A DNA stretch of 49,512 bases from Thermomicrobiales bacterium (lineage in GTDB: Bacteria; Chloroflexota; Chloroflexia; Thermomicrobiales; UBA6265): positions 1 through 49,512 of the forward strand of contig JAGQGU010000047.1 of the NCBI GenBank assembly GCA_020432165.1, read 5' to 3'. The notes below the pieces were generated by a model. It saw only the letters and a list, made by a program, of their open reading frames with translations, did no database searches and was not told where the DNA came from. A program made the position numbers and the translations under genes. Of this stretch, positions 26,063-34,386 are shown piece after piece. Within the stretch, counting starts at the first letter, position 1. Every line of letters begins with the position of its first letter.

Positions 26063-26425
26063 TTAGGAGTGGCTCGCTTCGCCACCACAGGCGGGTGCCT
26101 CGATCCATTCATCGGCCCAGGCGGAGAGCGCGGTGATCACATCGTTGAGTTCGTGACCCTTCTCAGTGAGGCGGTACTCAATGCGAACCGGTGTTTCCTG
26201 ATGCACGACGCGATCAACAATACCGGTGGCTTCCAGTTCCTTCAGGCGCTCACTTAGCAGTCGATCACTCAACCCTGGTACAGCATGGATGATATCGGTG
26301 AAGCGGGTAGCACCCATCAGCATCGCGCTGAGAATTGCACCTGTCCAACGGCGACCGACAAGCTCCACTGCACAGTGGAACTTCGGACAAACCGATTTCA
26401 CTTCGATATCGCTGATTGTTGCCAT
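26063..26425 (-). CDS. HxlR-family transcriptional regulator
   Basis: 120 residues. CPKFHCAVELVGRRWTGAIL with the N-terminal Cys (C13), GATRFTDIIHAVPGLSDRLLSERLKELEATGIV and the YRLTEKG wing form the HxlR winged helix-turn-helix. Family members act as dimers and often sense electrophiles or disulfide stress through the conserved Cys. A TATACT -10 candidate lies on the minus strand at 26463-26468, inside the end of the upstream deacetylase gene region, so the gene may have its own promoter as well as read-through from that gene. Confidence 0.88.
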   Translation of the reverse strand: MATISDIEVKSVCPKFHCAVELVGRRWTGAILSAMLMGATRFTDIIHAVPGLSDRLLSERLKELEATGIVDRVVHQETPVRIEYRLTEKGHELNDVITALSAWADEWIEAPACGGEASHS

Positions 26426-26476
26426 GCTTTTAACGGGCCTCCCAATTCCTGCCTCTAGCCGCAGTATACAGCATGG

Positions 26477-27325
26477 TTACCTTTGGTGAGTGGCCGGATA
26501 GGCATCACGGATACGAGAAATCGGATCTTGTTCGTCTCCGGTCCACGGCAATTCCCGACGTATCAGTGTCTCCGTGCTCATAAACTGCTGATGCAAAGGA
26601 TGATTCGGCTGGGCAACAGGGCTATCCGGTGTGATTTGAGTGGCGTGTTGCATGAGGACGTTGTACTTCTCGGTGGCCACGCTACTGGTATCGGTCCAGT
26701 GGGTAATCTCTGCTTCCGGCGATCCCATCTTGTTCAACACCTCCAGAGGTGCGTTGTGATATGGGCTCTCGGGATTGTCCCGACTCGCGAGAATACGCTC
26801 ACGGGGAGCGGCCACGTGGTAAAACGCCGGGACTTGCCAAGGTTCGCCAAGCCCAGGATCGGTATCCGCCGCCGCCTCGATGATGGCACGATCAGTGAGC
26901 TTGCCAATGCGGATGTGATCGGGATGCCCGTATACGCCATCCGGTCCGAAGCCGATGACTGCTTTTGGTTGGAGATCGCGAATCGCCATCACGAGATGGG
27001 CGGTGACTTCTTCCTCGTCTGCCTGGATGAGACAACGGGGATCTTCGTTTTCGGGGGTGCCATCCATACCGGAATCGCGATACCCCAGCACCCGCAGCTC
27101 ATCCAGTTTCGCCAGCTTCATCGCGCGGCGGAGTTCGAGATCGCGGCGAGCAGCAAGTTGAGGCTGTGTCGCCAGAGCAGCATCGCGGATCTTACCGGCT
27201 TCTCCGCGGGTGGCACAGATATAGCCTGTAGAGATGCCCATCTGATCGGCAAGCAGCATAGTGCCGGCGTGACCAAACGATTCGTCGTCCGGATGCGCAA
27301 GGATATAGAGGATATCAACCGTCAT
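26477..27325 (-). CDS. PIG-L/LmbE family zinc deacetylase
   Basis: 282 residues. AHPDDE (residues 10-15) and YGHPDH provide the zinc ligands and catalytic Asp of the PIG-L/LmbE/MshB family, with the usual CATRGEAG and LRVLGYRDSGM segments. The family removes acetyl groups from GlcNAc-type substrates in mycothiol, bacillithiol or GPI-like pathways and in small-molecule detoxification. The start overlaps the upstream kinase gene by 11 bases, so the pair is probably co-translated. The substrate cannot be read from sequence; a sugar-derived one fits the partner. Confidence 0.85.
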   Translation of the reverse strand: MTVDILYILAHPDDESFGHAGTMLLADQMGISTGYICATRGEAGKIRDAALATQPQLAARRDLELRRAMKLAKLDELRVLGYRDSGMDGTPENEDPRCLIQADEEEVTAHLVMAIRDLQPKAVIGFGPDGVYGHPDHIRIGKLTDRAIIEAAADTDPGLGEPWQVPAFYHVAAPRERILASRDNPESPYHNAPLEVLNKMGSPEAEITHWTDTSSVATEKYNVLMQHATQITPDSPVAQPNHPLHQQFMSTETLIRRELPWTGDEQDPISRIRDAYPATHQR

Positions 27326-28823
27326 TGTGCGTCTCCTGTTCCCAGATTGTTAGGGCTCGCTCGAGCGCTTCCAGCCGCGAGCGGGCTCTGCGATAGATGA
27401 TATGCGCGGCCTCAGATGGCGCGAATGCTCCGTTTGTGTCCGGTGCAACGCGAAGCGAGGCAATGATTCCTGCCGCCTGCAGGCTCGATACCGCGGCACC
27501 GCGGGCAGACGCTTCCAGTCGTGTCGGCAATGCCGTGATACTGTGGCCGAGTGCGTCCGCGGTGATCTGACACCATAGCGGCGATTGTAGCAGTGCTCCG
27601 CCACTGGCCATAATCTCATGCTCCGGTGCAGCAAAGGTGAGCAGGTCGGCATAGACCTGATAGAAGCGGAGAGCCGTCGCTTCCAGCAGAGCACGGTAAA
27701 TAGCCACCGGTGCGGTATCCAGATTCATACCGGTAATGGTGCCGCGCAGGGAATCCTGCCAGCTTGGAGCGCGCTCGCCAGCGAAGAAGGGGAGTACGGT
27801 GAGCCCGTGACTATCGGGGGCGATCTCTGCAGCCGCACGCATGGCGATTTTGGGATCATTCATGCCCGAGAGATTTCCGAACCAATTCATCATGTTGCCG
27901 CCATTGCTCAGGGCGCCACCAATGACTTCGGTTTCCTCGTCGATGAGATAGCGAAAGAGCCCATGCGGCAGATCTGCATCAGGATTGCGTGCTCCGGCAA
28001 ATCGGATTGCGCCACTAGTGCCGATGGTGAGCGCGATCCGGTCCTTCCCGATTGCGCCAGCACCGATATTGGCGGCGGCACCATCACCGATTGCCTGATA
28101 CCAGGTGGCATTGAGTCCGGCGGGGACGAGGTCGGGATGAATCAGATCAATTGGAATTGGTGTGGTGCGATCAACGATCGCTGGTAGCTGCCCGACATCA
28201 ATCCCGATGTGCTGCATCAATGTGTTGTCCCAGCACATGGTGGCGGTGTTCATCAGGCCGGTGGCGCTGGCCATGGAGATGCTCGTTTGCATAGGTACGC
28301 CAGGGGCGAGCAGTAGCCAATCGGAGAGTCCGCACCACATGGTGACGCGATCAGCTACTTCGGCACGCTCACGTTTCAGCCAACGTAGTTTGGCTGGCCA
28401 GTAACTGGAATGAATACGGCAGCCAGTGCGCAGATGTGTAACAACCGGATCAACCTCTGTAGCGAGGGCGAAAGCTTCTTCGGAGGAGCGTTTGTCGCTC
28501 CACATATATACCGGCGTGATTGGCGAACCCTCGTCGTTTAGCCCCAACAGACTGTGCCAGTGACAACTTATTCCTACTACCTGGACTTCCACCAACGCTT
28601 CACCGAGTTTCTCGCAGCACTTGCGCACGCATTTGGCCGTGAGCGCACGGATGCGGAGCGGATCGCACATGCTGCCGCCATCTGCAGTGATCTCTGGTCG
28701 GTAGCGTTCACGATGATCGATTCCGGGAAGCTGGTGACCGGCAGCATCGAATGCAACGGTGCGAACCGACGATGAACCGATATCGATTGCCAGCGCCAGA
28801 GGACCTCGTTGTTGTGGCAGCAT
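27315..28823 (-). CDS. FGGY-family carbohydrate kinase (gluconokinase-like)
   Basis: 502 residues from ATG 28823, with GAAGGGA seven bases upstream; in-frame TTG 28859 and ATG 28841 are less well placed. The N-terminal IDIGSSSVRTVAFD, the W-SDKRS segment (VYMWSDKRSS), GDGAAANIGAG, TIGTSGAIR and the C-terminal ASGGALLQSPLWCQITADALG match FGGY kinases, closest in pattern to gluconokinases and xylulokinases. It phosphorylates a sugar or sugar acid with ATP in the cytoplasm. It overlaps the PIG-L deacetylase gene. It is divergent from cofE. Confidence 0.85.
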   Translation of the reverse strand: MLPQQRGPLALAIDIGSSSVRTVAFDAAGHQLPGIDHRERYRPEITADGGSMCDPLRIRALTAKCVRKCCEKLGEALVEVQVVGISCHWHSLLGLNDEGSPITPVYMWSDKRSSEEAFALATEVDPVVTHLRTGCRIHSSYWPAKLRWLKRERAEVADRVTMWCGLSDWLLLAPGVPMQTSISMASATGLMNTATMCWDNTLMQHIGIDVGQLPAIVDRTTPIPIDLIHPDLVPAGLNATWYQAIGDGAAANIGAGAIGKDRIALTIGTSGAIRFAGARNPDADLPHGLFRYLIDEETEVIGGALSNGGNMMNWFGNLSGMNDPKIAMRAAAEIAPDSHGLTVLPFFAGERAPSWQDSLRGTITGMNLDTAPVAIYRALLEATALRFYQVYADLLTFAAPEHEIMASGGALLQSPLWCQITADALGHSITALPTRLEASARGAAVSSLQAAGIIASLRVAPDTNGAFAPSEAAHIIYRRARSRLEALERALTIWEQETHNDG

Positions 28824-28926
28824 AGACTGTATCCCTTCCATACCACGTCTTGCTGACAAGCATGTGTGTAATCGCGCGTGATCGCAATACGTGTACCCTT
28901 GCGTCGTGCCGGTATTCGCAGCAAGA

Positions 28927-28956
28927 TTGACACGAGCGGTCAGGTATCGCTAACGT
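28927..28956 (+). promoter_or_regulatory. Promoter of cofE
   Basis: A consensus TTGACA (28927-28932) and TAACGT (28951-28956) are 18 bases apart, ~33 bases before the cofE ATG. AAAGGAG (28977-28983) is the ribosome site. Confidence 0.6.
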
Positions 28957-28988
28957 ACCGTAAGCAGATCATCTGCAAAGGAGCCTGA

Positions 28989-29756
28989 ATGACCTCACCT
29001 TCGCACGACAACGCGGTCGTGATTCTGCCGGTGACGGGTTTGCCGGAAATCGAACCGGGGGATGATCTGGCGACCCTCCTGGGTACTACCATCGCCGAAT
29101 CGACCAGTGGTTTGCAGGATGGCGATATCGTCGTGGTGACGCACAAGATCGTCAGCAAGGCGGAGGGTCAGCTTGTTGATCTGACCACGATCACACCGAG
29201 TGATCTCGCCAACAGATGGGCCGATGCCTGGGGCAAGGATGCCCGGCAGGTAGAGGTTGTGTTGCAGCAGGCGAAGCGCATTGTGCGTATGCACAATGGC
29301 CTGATCATTGCCGAGAGCCAGCATGGGTTTATCTGTGCCAATGCTGGTGTTGATGCCAGTAACTCCGGATCGGATCAGGTGGTGCTGCTACCGCAGGACC
29401 CTGATGCGTCTGCAACTGCGATCAGAGGTGCGCTGATCTCATTGACGGTCTCGCGGTTAGGTGTGATCATCACTGATTCATTTGGCAGACCGTGGAGAAA
29501 CGGTATCGTCAATATCGCCATCGGTGTTGCGGGCATGAGCCCGTTTGCGGACTACCGTGGTCAACATGATCCCAGCGGGTACGAGTTACGTGCGAGCGTG
29601 CTGGCTGTCGCGGATGAACTTGCGGGTGCTGCCGAGTTGGTTATGCACAAGGTCGCGAGGGTGCCGGTCGCCGTCATTCGTAACTATCAATGGACTTCGG
29701 GCGAGGGGAGTGGGAGTGACCTCGTCATGCCGGAAGAGCGCAATCTCTTCAAATAG
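28989..29756 (+). CDS. cofE: Coenzyme F420-0:L-glutamate ligase
   Basis: 255 residues. It adds glutamates to F420-0 using GTP in coenzyme F420 biosynthesis (CofE, equivalent to the N-terminal part of FbiB). Visible family motifs are PVTGLPEIEPGDDL, DGDIVVVTHKIVSKAEG, ANAGVDASN, VIITDSFGRPWR and the C-terminal VMHKVARVPVAVIR. It lacks the C-terminal nitroreductase-like domain of mycobacterial FbiB, so it is the stand-alone form. The following F420-dependent enzyme starts 13 bases after its stop; the two are almost surely co-transcribed. Other F420 biosynthesis genes are not in the window. Confidence 0.9.
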   Translation: MTSPSHDNAVVILPVTGLPEIEPGDDLATLLGTTIAESTSGLQDGDIVVVTHKIVSKAEGQLVDLTTITPSDLANRWADAWGKDARQVEVVLQQAKRIVRMHNGLIIAESQHGFICANAGVDASNSGSDQVVLLPQDPDASATAIRGALISLTVSRLGVIITDSFGRPWRNGIVNIAIGVAGMSPFADYRGQHDPSGYELRASVLAVADELAGAAELVMHKVARVPVAVIRNYQWTSGEGSGSDLVMPEERNLFK

Positions 29757-29769
29757 CAAAGGATATTTC

Positions 29770-30753
29770 ATGGGTCAGATAGGATATGCCGCCAGTTTCG
29801 AACAGTTTCATCCCAACGACTTGCTGGAGTATTGCAAGCTCGCGGAGCGTAATGGTTTTGAAGTAGTCACTGCCAGCGATCACTTTCATCCCTGGGTACC
29901 AAGTCAGGGACAAAGCGCCTTTGTCTGGAGCTGGTTGGGTGCGCTCGGTCAGGCGACCAATATGCGGTTTCTGACTGGTGTGACACCGCCAGGCTGGCGT
30001 TATCATCCGGCCATTCTTGCGCAGGCAGCCGCGACACTGGAGGCGATGTATCCGGGTCGATTCGCATTGGGACTCGGTGCCGGTGAAGCGTTGAACGAGC
30101 ATATCGTTGGCGATTACTGGCCGGAGGCACCAACCCGTCTGGAGCGACTCGCCGAAGCGATTGAGATCATTCAGAAGCTCTTCACCGGTAAGGTGGTGAA
30201 GCATAGTGGCAAGTATTTCACCGTCGAAAGCGCCAAGCTCTATACATTGCCGGATGCTCCTCCACCGATCTATGTGGCCACAGCTGGTCCGATTCAGGCT
30301 GCGCGCACCGGTAAGACGGTCGATGGCATCATCACGGTCGGTGCGGCCGATGAGAAGCTGAAGATGTTGATGGAGCGGTTCGAGAAGGGTGCGCGCGAAG
30401 CGGGCAAGGACCCCGAAACGATGCCGCGAATGCTCCAGATCAAGGTGAGCTACGCTGCCACCGATCAGGAGGCGATCGATAGTGCCGTGGTTGATTGGCC
30501 GAACGGTGGTATGAATTTCCCGAAGGCTGACATTCGTAATCCAGAGGATTTCGAGGCGATGGCCAAGTTGGTGCGACCGGAGAACTTCAAGAACCGCGTC
30601 TTCACCAGCGCCGATCTGGAAGCGCATACGGCTAATGTCCAGCACTACATTGATCTTGGCTTCAAGGAAATCCATATTCACAATGTGAATCGGGATCAGG
30701 AATCATTCATCAAAGCGTTCGGCGAAAAGGTGATCCCGAACCTGAAGTGGTAA
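29770..30753 (+). CDS. F420-dependent oxidoreductase, glucose-6-phosphate dehydrogenase (FGD)-like
   Basis: 327 residues from ATG 29770 (AAAGGA seven bases upstream); the frame is open further up but overlaps cofE. The luciferase-like (LLM) TIM-barrel fold is indicated by ASDHFHPW, holding the His and Trp of the FGD active site. LGLGAGEALNEHIVGDYWPE (with the catalytic Glu region), YFTVESAKLYTLPD and PPPIYVATAGP also fit. It probably oxidises a sugar-6-phosphate while reducing F420, supplying reduced F420. Pairing with cofE supports F420 use. Glucose-6-phosphate specificity is likely but not certain; other sugar-6-phosphate dehydrogenases of this clade exist. Confidence 0.87.
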   Translation: MGQIGYAASFEQFHPNDLLEYCKLAERNGFEVVTASDHFHPWVPSQGQSAFVWSWLGALGQATNMRFLTGVTPPGWRYHPAILAQAAATLEAMYPGRFALGLGAGEALNEHIVGDYWPEAPTRLERLAEAIEIIQKLFTGKVVKHSGKYFTVESAKLYTLPDAPPPIYVATAGPIQAARTGKTVDGIITVGAADEKLKMLMERFEKGAREAGKDPETMPRMLQIKVSYAATDQEAIDSAVVDWPNGGMNFPKADIRNPEDFEAMAKLVRPENFKNRVFTSADLEAHTANVQHYIDLGFKEIHIHNVNRDQESFIKAFGEKVIPNLKW

Positions 30754-30757
30754 TGAC

Positions 30758-30790
30758 AAAAACACCCTGGTCAATGGCCAGGGTGTTTTT
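30758..30790. terminator. Bidirectional terminator between FGD-like and HTH genes
   Basis: AAAAACACCCTGG (30758-30770) and CCAGGGTGTTTTT (30778-30790) form a perfect 13-bp stem with a seven-base loop. It gives T tracts on both strands between two convergent genes. Confidence 0.93.
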
Positions 30791-30813
30791 CTCTCTCCAC
30801 GTTTTGTAGGTAT

Positions 30814-31344
30814 CTAGAACTGCCCCTCGAGTTCGCGTGAGATCTGTTTCAGCACGTCGATATCCTTGCGGATGACGAAGGTGCGGCCACTCATGTCGTC
30901 GCGAACATAGTTCAGGGTGCGGTCATCCATCCAGCGATAGATGGTTGGACGGGTGACGCCGAGCTGTTGCGCGGCATTGCCAATGCTGACCAGTTCGTTC
31001 GATTCGAACGCGCGATACTTCGCCAGGGCGAGCATACGTCCCAGATCGGTATCCCAAAACGCCCGGGGTACCGAGTAGTCGTCGGCCGCAGCTGGCCAGA
31101 AGAGGAGCTGAAGCACTGAATCGATAGCTTCCAGCACCTGGTCCTTGGATTCCTTACTCTGGCCAAGTGCCAGTCGTGCCAATCGATGCAGGTCTTGGCC
31201 AAGGGGCCCGTTCCGCAGCTGTGCCAGCGTAAGAGGCTGGAAGGCCTCCGGTGCCAGCTGGGTCACCAGACGATGATGGTGACTGTAGACAAGCTGCAGG
31301 GCGTTGTCCATGACCGCCTGGTAGTCTCGGGGCTCGGACTCCAC
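30814..31344 (-). CDS. HTH regulator with C-terminal excisionase-type DNA-binding domain
   Basis: 176 residues from GTG 31344, chosen because AAAGGAG (31350-31356 on the minus strand) lies five bases upstream; the longer GTG at 31374 has none. The N-terminal ~110 residues are helical and unrecognised (RDYQAVMDNALQLVYSHHHRL ... LGQSKESKDQVLEAI). The C-terminus VSIGNAAQQLGVTRPTIYRWMDD ... RTFVIRKDIDVLKQ is a MerR/excisionase-type winged HTH. It is likely a transcription factor. Three TGTAC direct repeats overlie its own promoter, consistent with autoregulation. Confidence 0.72.
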   Translation of the reverse strand: MESEPRDYQAVMDNALQLVYSHHHRLVTQLAPEAFQPLTLAQLRNGPLGQDLHRLARLALGQSKESKDQVLEAIDSVLQLLFWPAAADDYSVPRAFWDTDLGRMLALAKYRAFESNELVSIGNAAQQLGVTRPTIYRWMDDRTLNYVRDDMSGRTFVIRKDIDVLKQISRELEGQF

Positions 31345-31425
31345 GGCGACTCCTTTCTGGTCTCTCAGGCTCACCCCATGTGAGCGTTCAATAGGTAGAT
31401 ATCAGCCAACCGGTTTTGACGTGTG

Positions 31426-31456
31426 TGTACTTCCGGTCTGTACGGTCGGATTGTAC
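31426..31456. promoter_or_regulatory. Three 13-bp-phased TGTAC direct repeats (iterons)
   Basis: TGTAC starts at 31426, 31439 and 31452, exactly 13 bases apart, with partial CGG similarity after each. A fourth (TGTAC, overlapping CGTAC) is at 31483-31491, upstream of the -35. The set brackets the HTH gene's promoter. Confidence 0.6.
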
Positions 31457-31479
31457 GTTGCCGCGAGAAGGTGTGTCAA
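31450..31479 (-). promoter_or_regulatory. Promoter of HTH regulator gene
   Basis: Minus-strand TTGACA (31474-31479) and TACAAT (31450-31455), spacing 18. The -10 lies inside one TGTAC repeat. Confidence 0.65.
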
Positions 31480-31535
31480 CGGTGTACGTACGTTCTTTAC
31501 AGATGGATGCATGCAATTCATACCTAACCGACGAG

Positions 31536-31895
31536 TCACGCTTTCAGGTATTGCGCCAGCAGATTCGGCAGTTTGCGCGTGAATTCGCCGTTTGAGATCA
31601 CACGGGTGGCGCCAGAGGATTTGGCTGTCTTGAATCCCTCCACATTCGTGTGCGCACCGAAGGCGATAACCGGGACAGGTCCCTTCAATACTTCATCGAT
31701 TTCACTCCAGGCAACGGGCATATTGAAATCCACCAGTACCAAGGCAACGGATTCAGATTGTTGCACAAGCTCGGATTCGTTCTTGCAAAGCACCATGTTG
31801 TACCCGAGATTGCGCAACACGGTACGAATCCGCATACCGAAGAAGACATCGCGACTCAATGCAGCGATGGAGAGGTTGGTTGGTTCTGTACTCAT
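31536..31895 (-). CDS. CheY-like receiver-domain protein, probably degenerate
   Basis: 119 residues from ATG 31895 (GAGGT five bases upstream). The fold pattern is receiver-like: beta-alpha repeats, RTVLRNLGYNMVLCKNESELVQ, and LVLVDFNMP with a candidate phospho-Asp at D56. The N-terminal acidic pair is reduced to a single Asp (SRD), and the conserved Lys of the last loop is missing (RVISNGEF). Normal phosphotransfer chemistry is therefore doubtful. The frame is open to 32306 but that region holds the divergent MMPL promoter and gene. It may act by protein contacts; no histidine kinase is adjacent. Confidence 0.7.
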   Translation of the reverse strand: MSTEPTNLSIAALSRDVFFGMRIRTVLRNLGYNMVLCKNESELVQQSESVALVLVDFNMPVAWSEIDEVLKGPVPVIAFGAHTNVEGFKTAKSSGATRVISNGEFTRKLPNLLAQYLKA

Positions 31896-31973
31896 CGATA
31901 CCTCATGTCGAGGCAGACCCTTATGTCCGCCCACCGAGATCCTGTTGTAGGTATTGTACGTTCCAGTTATCTG

Positions 31974-32002
31974 TTGAGTTTGCTCTCGGGGTGCTTTGGT
32001 AT
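31974..32002 (+). promoter_or_regulatory. Putative promoter of MMPL transporter gene
   Basis: TTGAGT (31974-31979) and TGGTAT (31997-32002) are 17 bases apart, ~57 bases before the ATG. A minus-strand TACAAT (31953-31958) for the receiver gene lies close by, so the two promoters are divergent and near each other. Confidence 0.35.
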
Positions 32003-32058
32003 CATCAGGCGGGTAGAAAGCGTGTCCACGTGACCTTACATCAGGAGTTTCACTGTCA

Positions 32059-34383
32059 ATGAAATCCCGCTTCTCACTTGGCCGATTGGCTGCCACGTGC
32101 GCGCGCAATCCCTGGCGTGTCGTGAGTGCCTGGGGTGTGATCTTCCTGGCGGCTATGGTTGTTGCGGCAGCAGGTTTGACCGGCGTCCTCAACAATGACT
32201 TGAAGCTGGTCGGGAATTTCGACTCGGTTGTCGGTAGTCGTCTGCTAAACGAGAGCTCGCTCAATAATTCCGTAGGTTTTACGGAGACGATCATCATTCG
32301 TTCCACCGACGGGACAACGATTGATGATCCCGTCTTCCGCGAGAAGACAGATGCTGTCGTGGCCGCAGTGCGAGCGGAACAGGGAAGTTGGACGGATGCT
32401 GGTCCAACCGCAGCCCCCGATCTGATGGCCCTGGCTAGCGATAGTGTTCAGGGGTCATATGTTCTTGACTACTTTGAGATACAGGACGCTTTAGGCTCTC
32501 CTGCCGTAAAGCTTGCCGCTGAGAATATGGGTGCTACCGAACAGATAGATGCACTGGTTTCGGCGGACAGGACCATACTGCTCGTGCCTGTCACGATTGC
32601 TGACGCGCATGTCGACCTCGCGCACTACATTGAGGTTGTGAATGGTATGGGCGACGGTCAGTTTCACGTCACCACCATCGGCAACCTTTCCATCAACGAG
32701 GAATACCAAAGAGTTGTCGCGGAGGAACTCGTAACCGCCGAGACAATCGGGTTGCCCATCGCTATCGTGGTGCTCCTGCTGGTCTTCGGTTCGTTTGTGG
32801 CGCCGGTGGTACCGCTCGTGCTGGGTGTGATGAGTGTTGGTATTGCTCTTGGCATCGTTACTTTGATCGGACAGGTTGTCGAACTCCAACTCTTTGTGCA
32901 GAACATGGTGACCATGCTCGGTCTCGCCATCGGCATCGATTACTCGCTCTTTATGGTGGAGCGGTTCCGCGAGCAGCGTGGACGCGGATTCAGCAAGCAG
33001 CGATCCATCGAGATAGCAGGTGCGACATCTGGGAAGGCTGTCGTGTTCAGTGGTATCACCCTCATTCTCGCGATGCTGGGTGTGATGCTGGTGCGGATCA
33101 ATATCTTCTTTTCTCTGGCTGTCGGTGCCATCGTTGTCGTCTCCTGTGCGGTTATCCTGAGCGCTACTCTCGTGCCCGCGCTTCTGAGTCTGGTGGGTGA
33201 TCACATCGACTGGCCGCGGAAGAAACCGCTGCACCATGAGGAGATTGACGCTCACAATATGTACAGCGGCTTCTGGGGACGCATTACCAAAGTCGTTGTC
33301 GACCGACCATGGGTCAGCCTTACCTTGTCGGTGCTGCTTCTGCTTGCCCTTATGAGCCCTGTGCTGGATATGCACACGGGCTTTAGTCGTTCCGGTCAGC
33401 TTCCTCCGGGTGATATGTCCGATGCCTATGCGGTGCTCGAAGATGATTTCAGTGCTGGTATTCTCAGCCCTGTCTATGTGGTCTTTAGCGGTGAAGAGTC
33501 AGATGCCAGTAATCAGGCCATAGCCAGCTATGTGGCGGCGATGGAGCAATCCGGCAACTTTGTTTCGATCTCGGAGCCAAGATGGGATGACGCGGGCAAG
33601 GTCGCCGAAGTGCAGGCAACCCTGGCATTTGAGGCTTCAACACCGCGAGCGTACGACGTGATCGATTTGCTTCGTCACGATCTCCCTGTCGGTACGACGG
33701 ATCAGGTACCGGAGCTCACCGTGCATGTGACCGGCCAGAGTGCAGGCGAGAACGACATGGTGACGCATTTGGCTGCCAGAACCCCGCTGGTCTTCGCCTT
33801 TGTACTCTCGCTCAGCTTCGTATTGCTGACACTGGCATTCAGATCCATCGTTGTACCTATCAAGGCGATTCTCTTCAATCTCCTCTCGGTTGGTGCGGCC
33901 TGGGGCATGATGGTCGGTGTTTTCTCAAAGGGATACATGCGCGACCTGTTCGGCTACAACTCCAGCGAATCGATCGAAGCCTGGCTACCCATCCTTATGT
34001 TCTGCGTGCTTTTTGGTTTGAGCATGGACTATCACGTCTTCATCGTGAGTCGCATTCGCGAGCACTACGATATCTCGCACGATAACCATGAGTCGGTGGC
34101 TGTTGGACTTCGCTCCACTGGCAAAATCATCACTGGTGCCGCTGCGATCATGGTAGTGGTCTTTGGGGCGTTCAGTATGGGATCCATGCTGGCGATACAA
34201 CAACTCGGATTTGGCCTGGCGGTGGCAGTGGCTATCGACGCGACTGTAATTCGCTCCGTGTTGGTGCCGAGCACGATGACACTTGTCAGCGAATACAACT
34301 GGTATCTGCCTAAATGGCTGAGCTGGCTGCCGGATCTTCGCATTGAGGGTGATCATGACGATTCCCTTTCCGAACGGGCCTAG
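32059..34383 (+). CDS. MMPL-family RND transporter
   Basis: 774 residues. Two homologous halves each have an N-terminal helix, a large extracytoplasmic loop and a five- to six-helix bundle. AIGIDYSLFMVERFREQRGRG in the first half and FGLSMDYHVFIVSRIREHYD in the second are the paired MMPL motifs that carry proton-relay Asp residues. MMPL proteins export lipids, siderophores or drugs using the proton gradient. It lacks a long C-terminal cytoplasmic domain. AGGAG lies ~10 bases before the ATG. The VanZ-RDD gene follows after three bases and is probably co-transcribed. Confidence 0.9.
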   Translation: MKSRFSLGRLAATCARNPWRVVSAWGVIFLAAMVVAAAGLTGVLNNDLKLVGNFDSVVGSRLLNESSLNNSVGFTETIIIRSTDGTTIDDPVFREKTDAVVAAVRAEQGSWTDAGPTAAPDLMALASDSVQGSYVLDYFEIQDALGSPAVKLAAENMGATEQIDALVSADRTILLVPVTIADAHVDLAHYIEVVNGMGDGQFHVTTIGNLSINEEYQRVVAEELVTAETIGLPIAIVVLLLVFGSFVAPVVPLVLGVMSVGIALGIVTLIGQVVELQLFVQNMVTMLGLAIGIDYSLFMVERFREQRGRGFSKQRSIEIAGATSGKAVVFSGITLILAMLGVMLVRINIFFSLAVGAIVVVSCAVILSATLVPALLSLVGDHIDWPRKKPLHHEEIDAHNMYSGFWGRITKVVVDRPWVSLTLSVLLLLALMSPVLDMHTGFSRSGQLPPGDMSDAYAVLEDDFSAGILSPVYVVFSGEESDASNQAIASYVAAMEQSGNFVSISEPRWDDAGKVAEVQATLAFEASTPRAYDVIDLLRHDLPVGTTDQVPELTVHVTGQSAGENDMVTHLAARTPLVFAFVLSLSFVLLTLAFRSIVVPIKAILFNLLSVGAAWGMMVGVFSKGYMRDLFGYNSSESIEAWLPILMFCVLFGLSMDYHVFIVSRIREHYDISHDNHESVAVGLRSTGKIITGAAAIMVVVFGAFSMGSMLAIQQLGFGLAVAVAIDATVIRSVLVPSTMTLVSEYNWYLPKWLSWLPDLRIEGDHDDSLSERA

Positions 34384-34386
34384 CGA

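Noticed and set aside
26021-26257. 78-codon plus-strand frame after the folded region, preceded by GGAGG-like sequence
   Set aside because: Lies antisense to the HxlR gene, which has clear domain motifs; treated as a chance frame rather than the target of a riboswitch.
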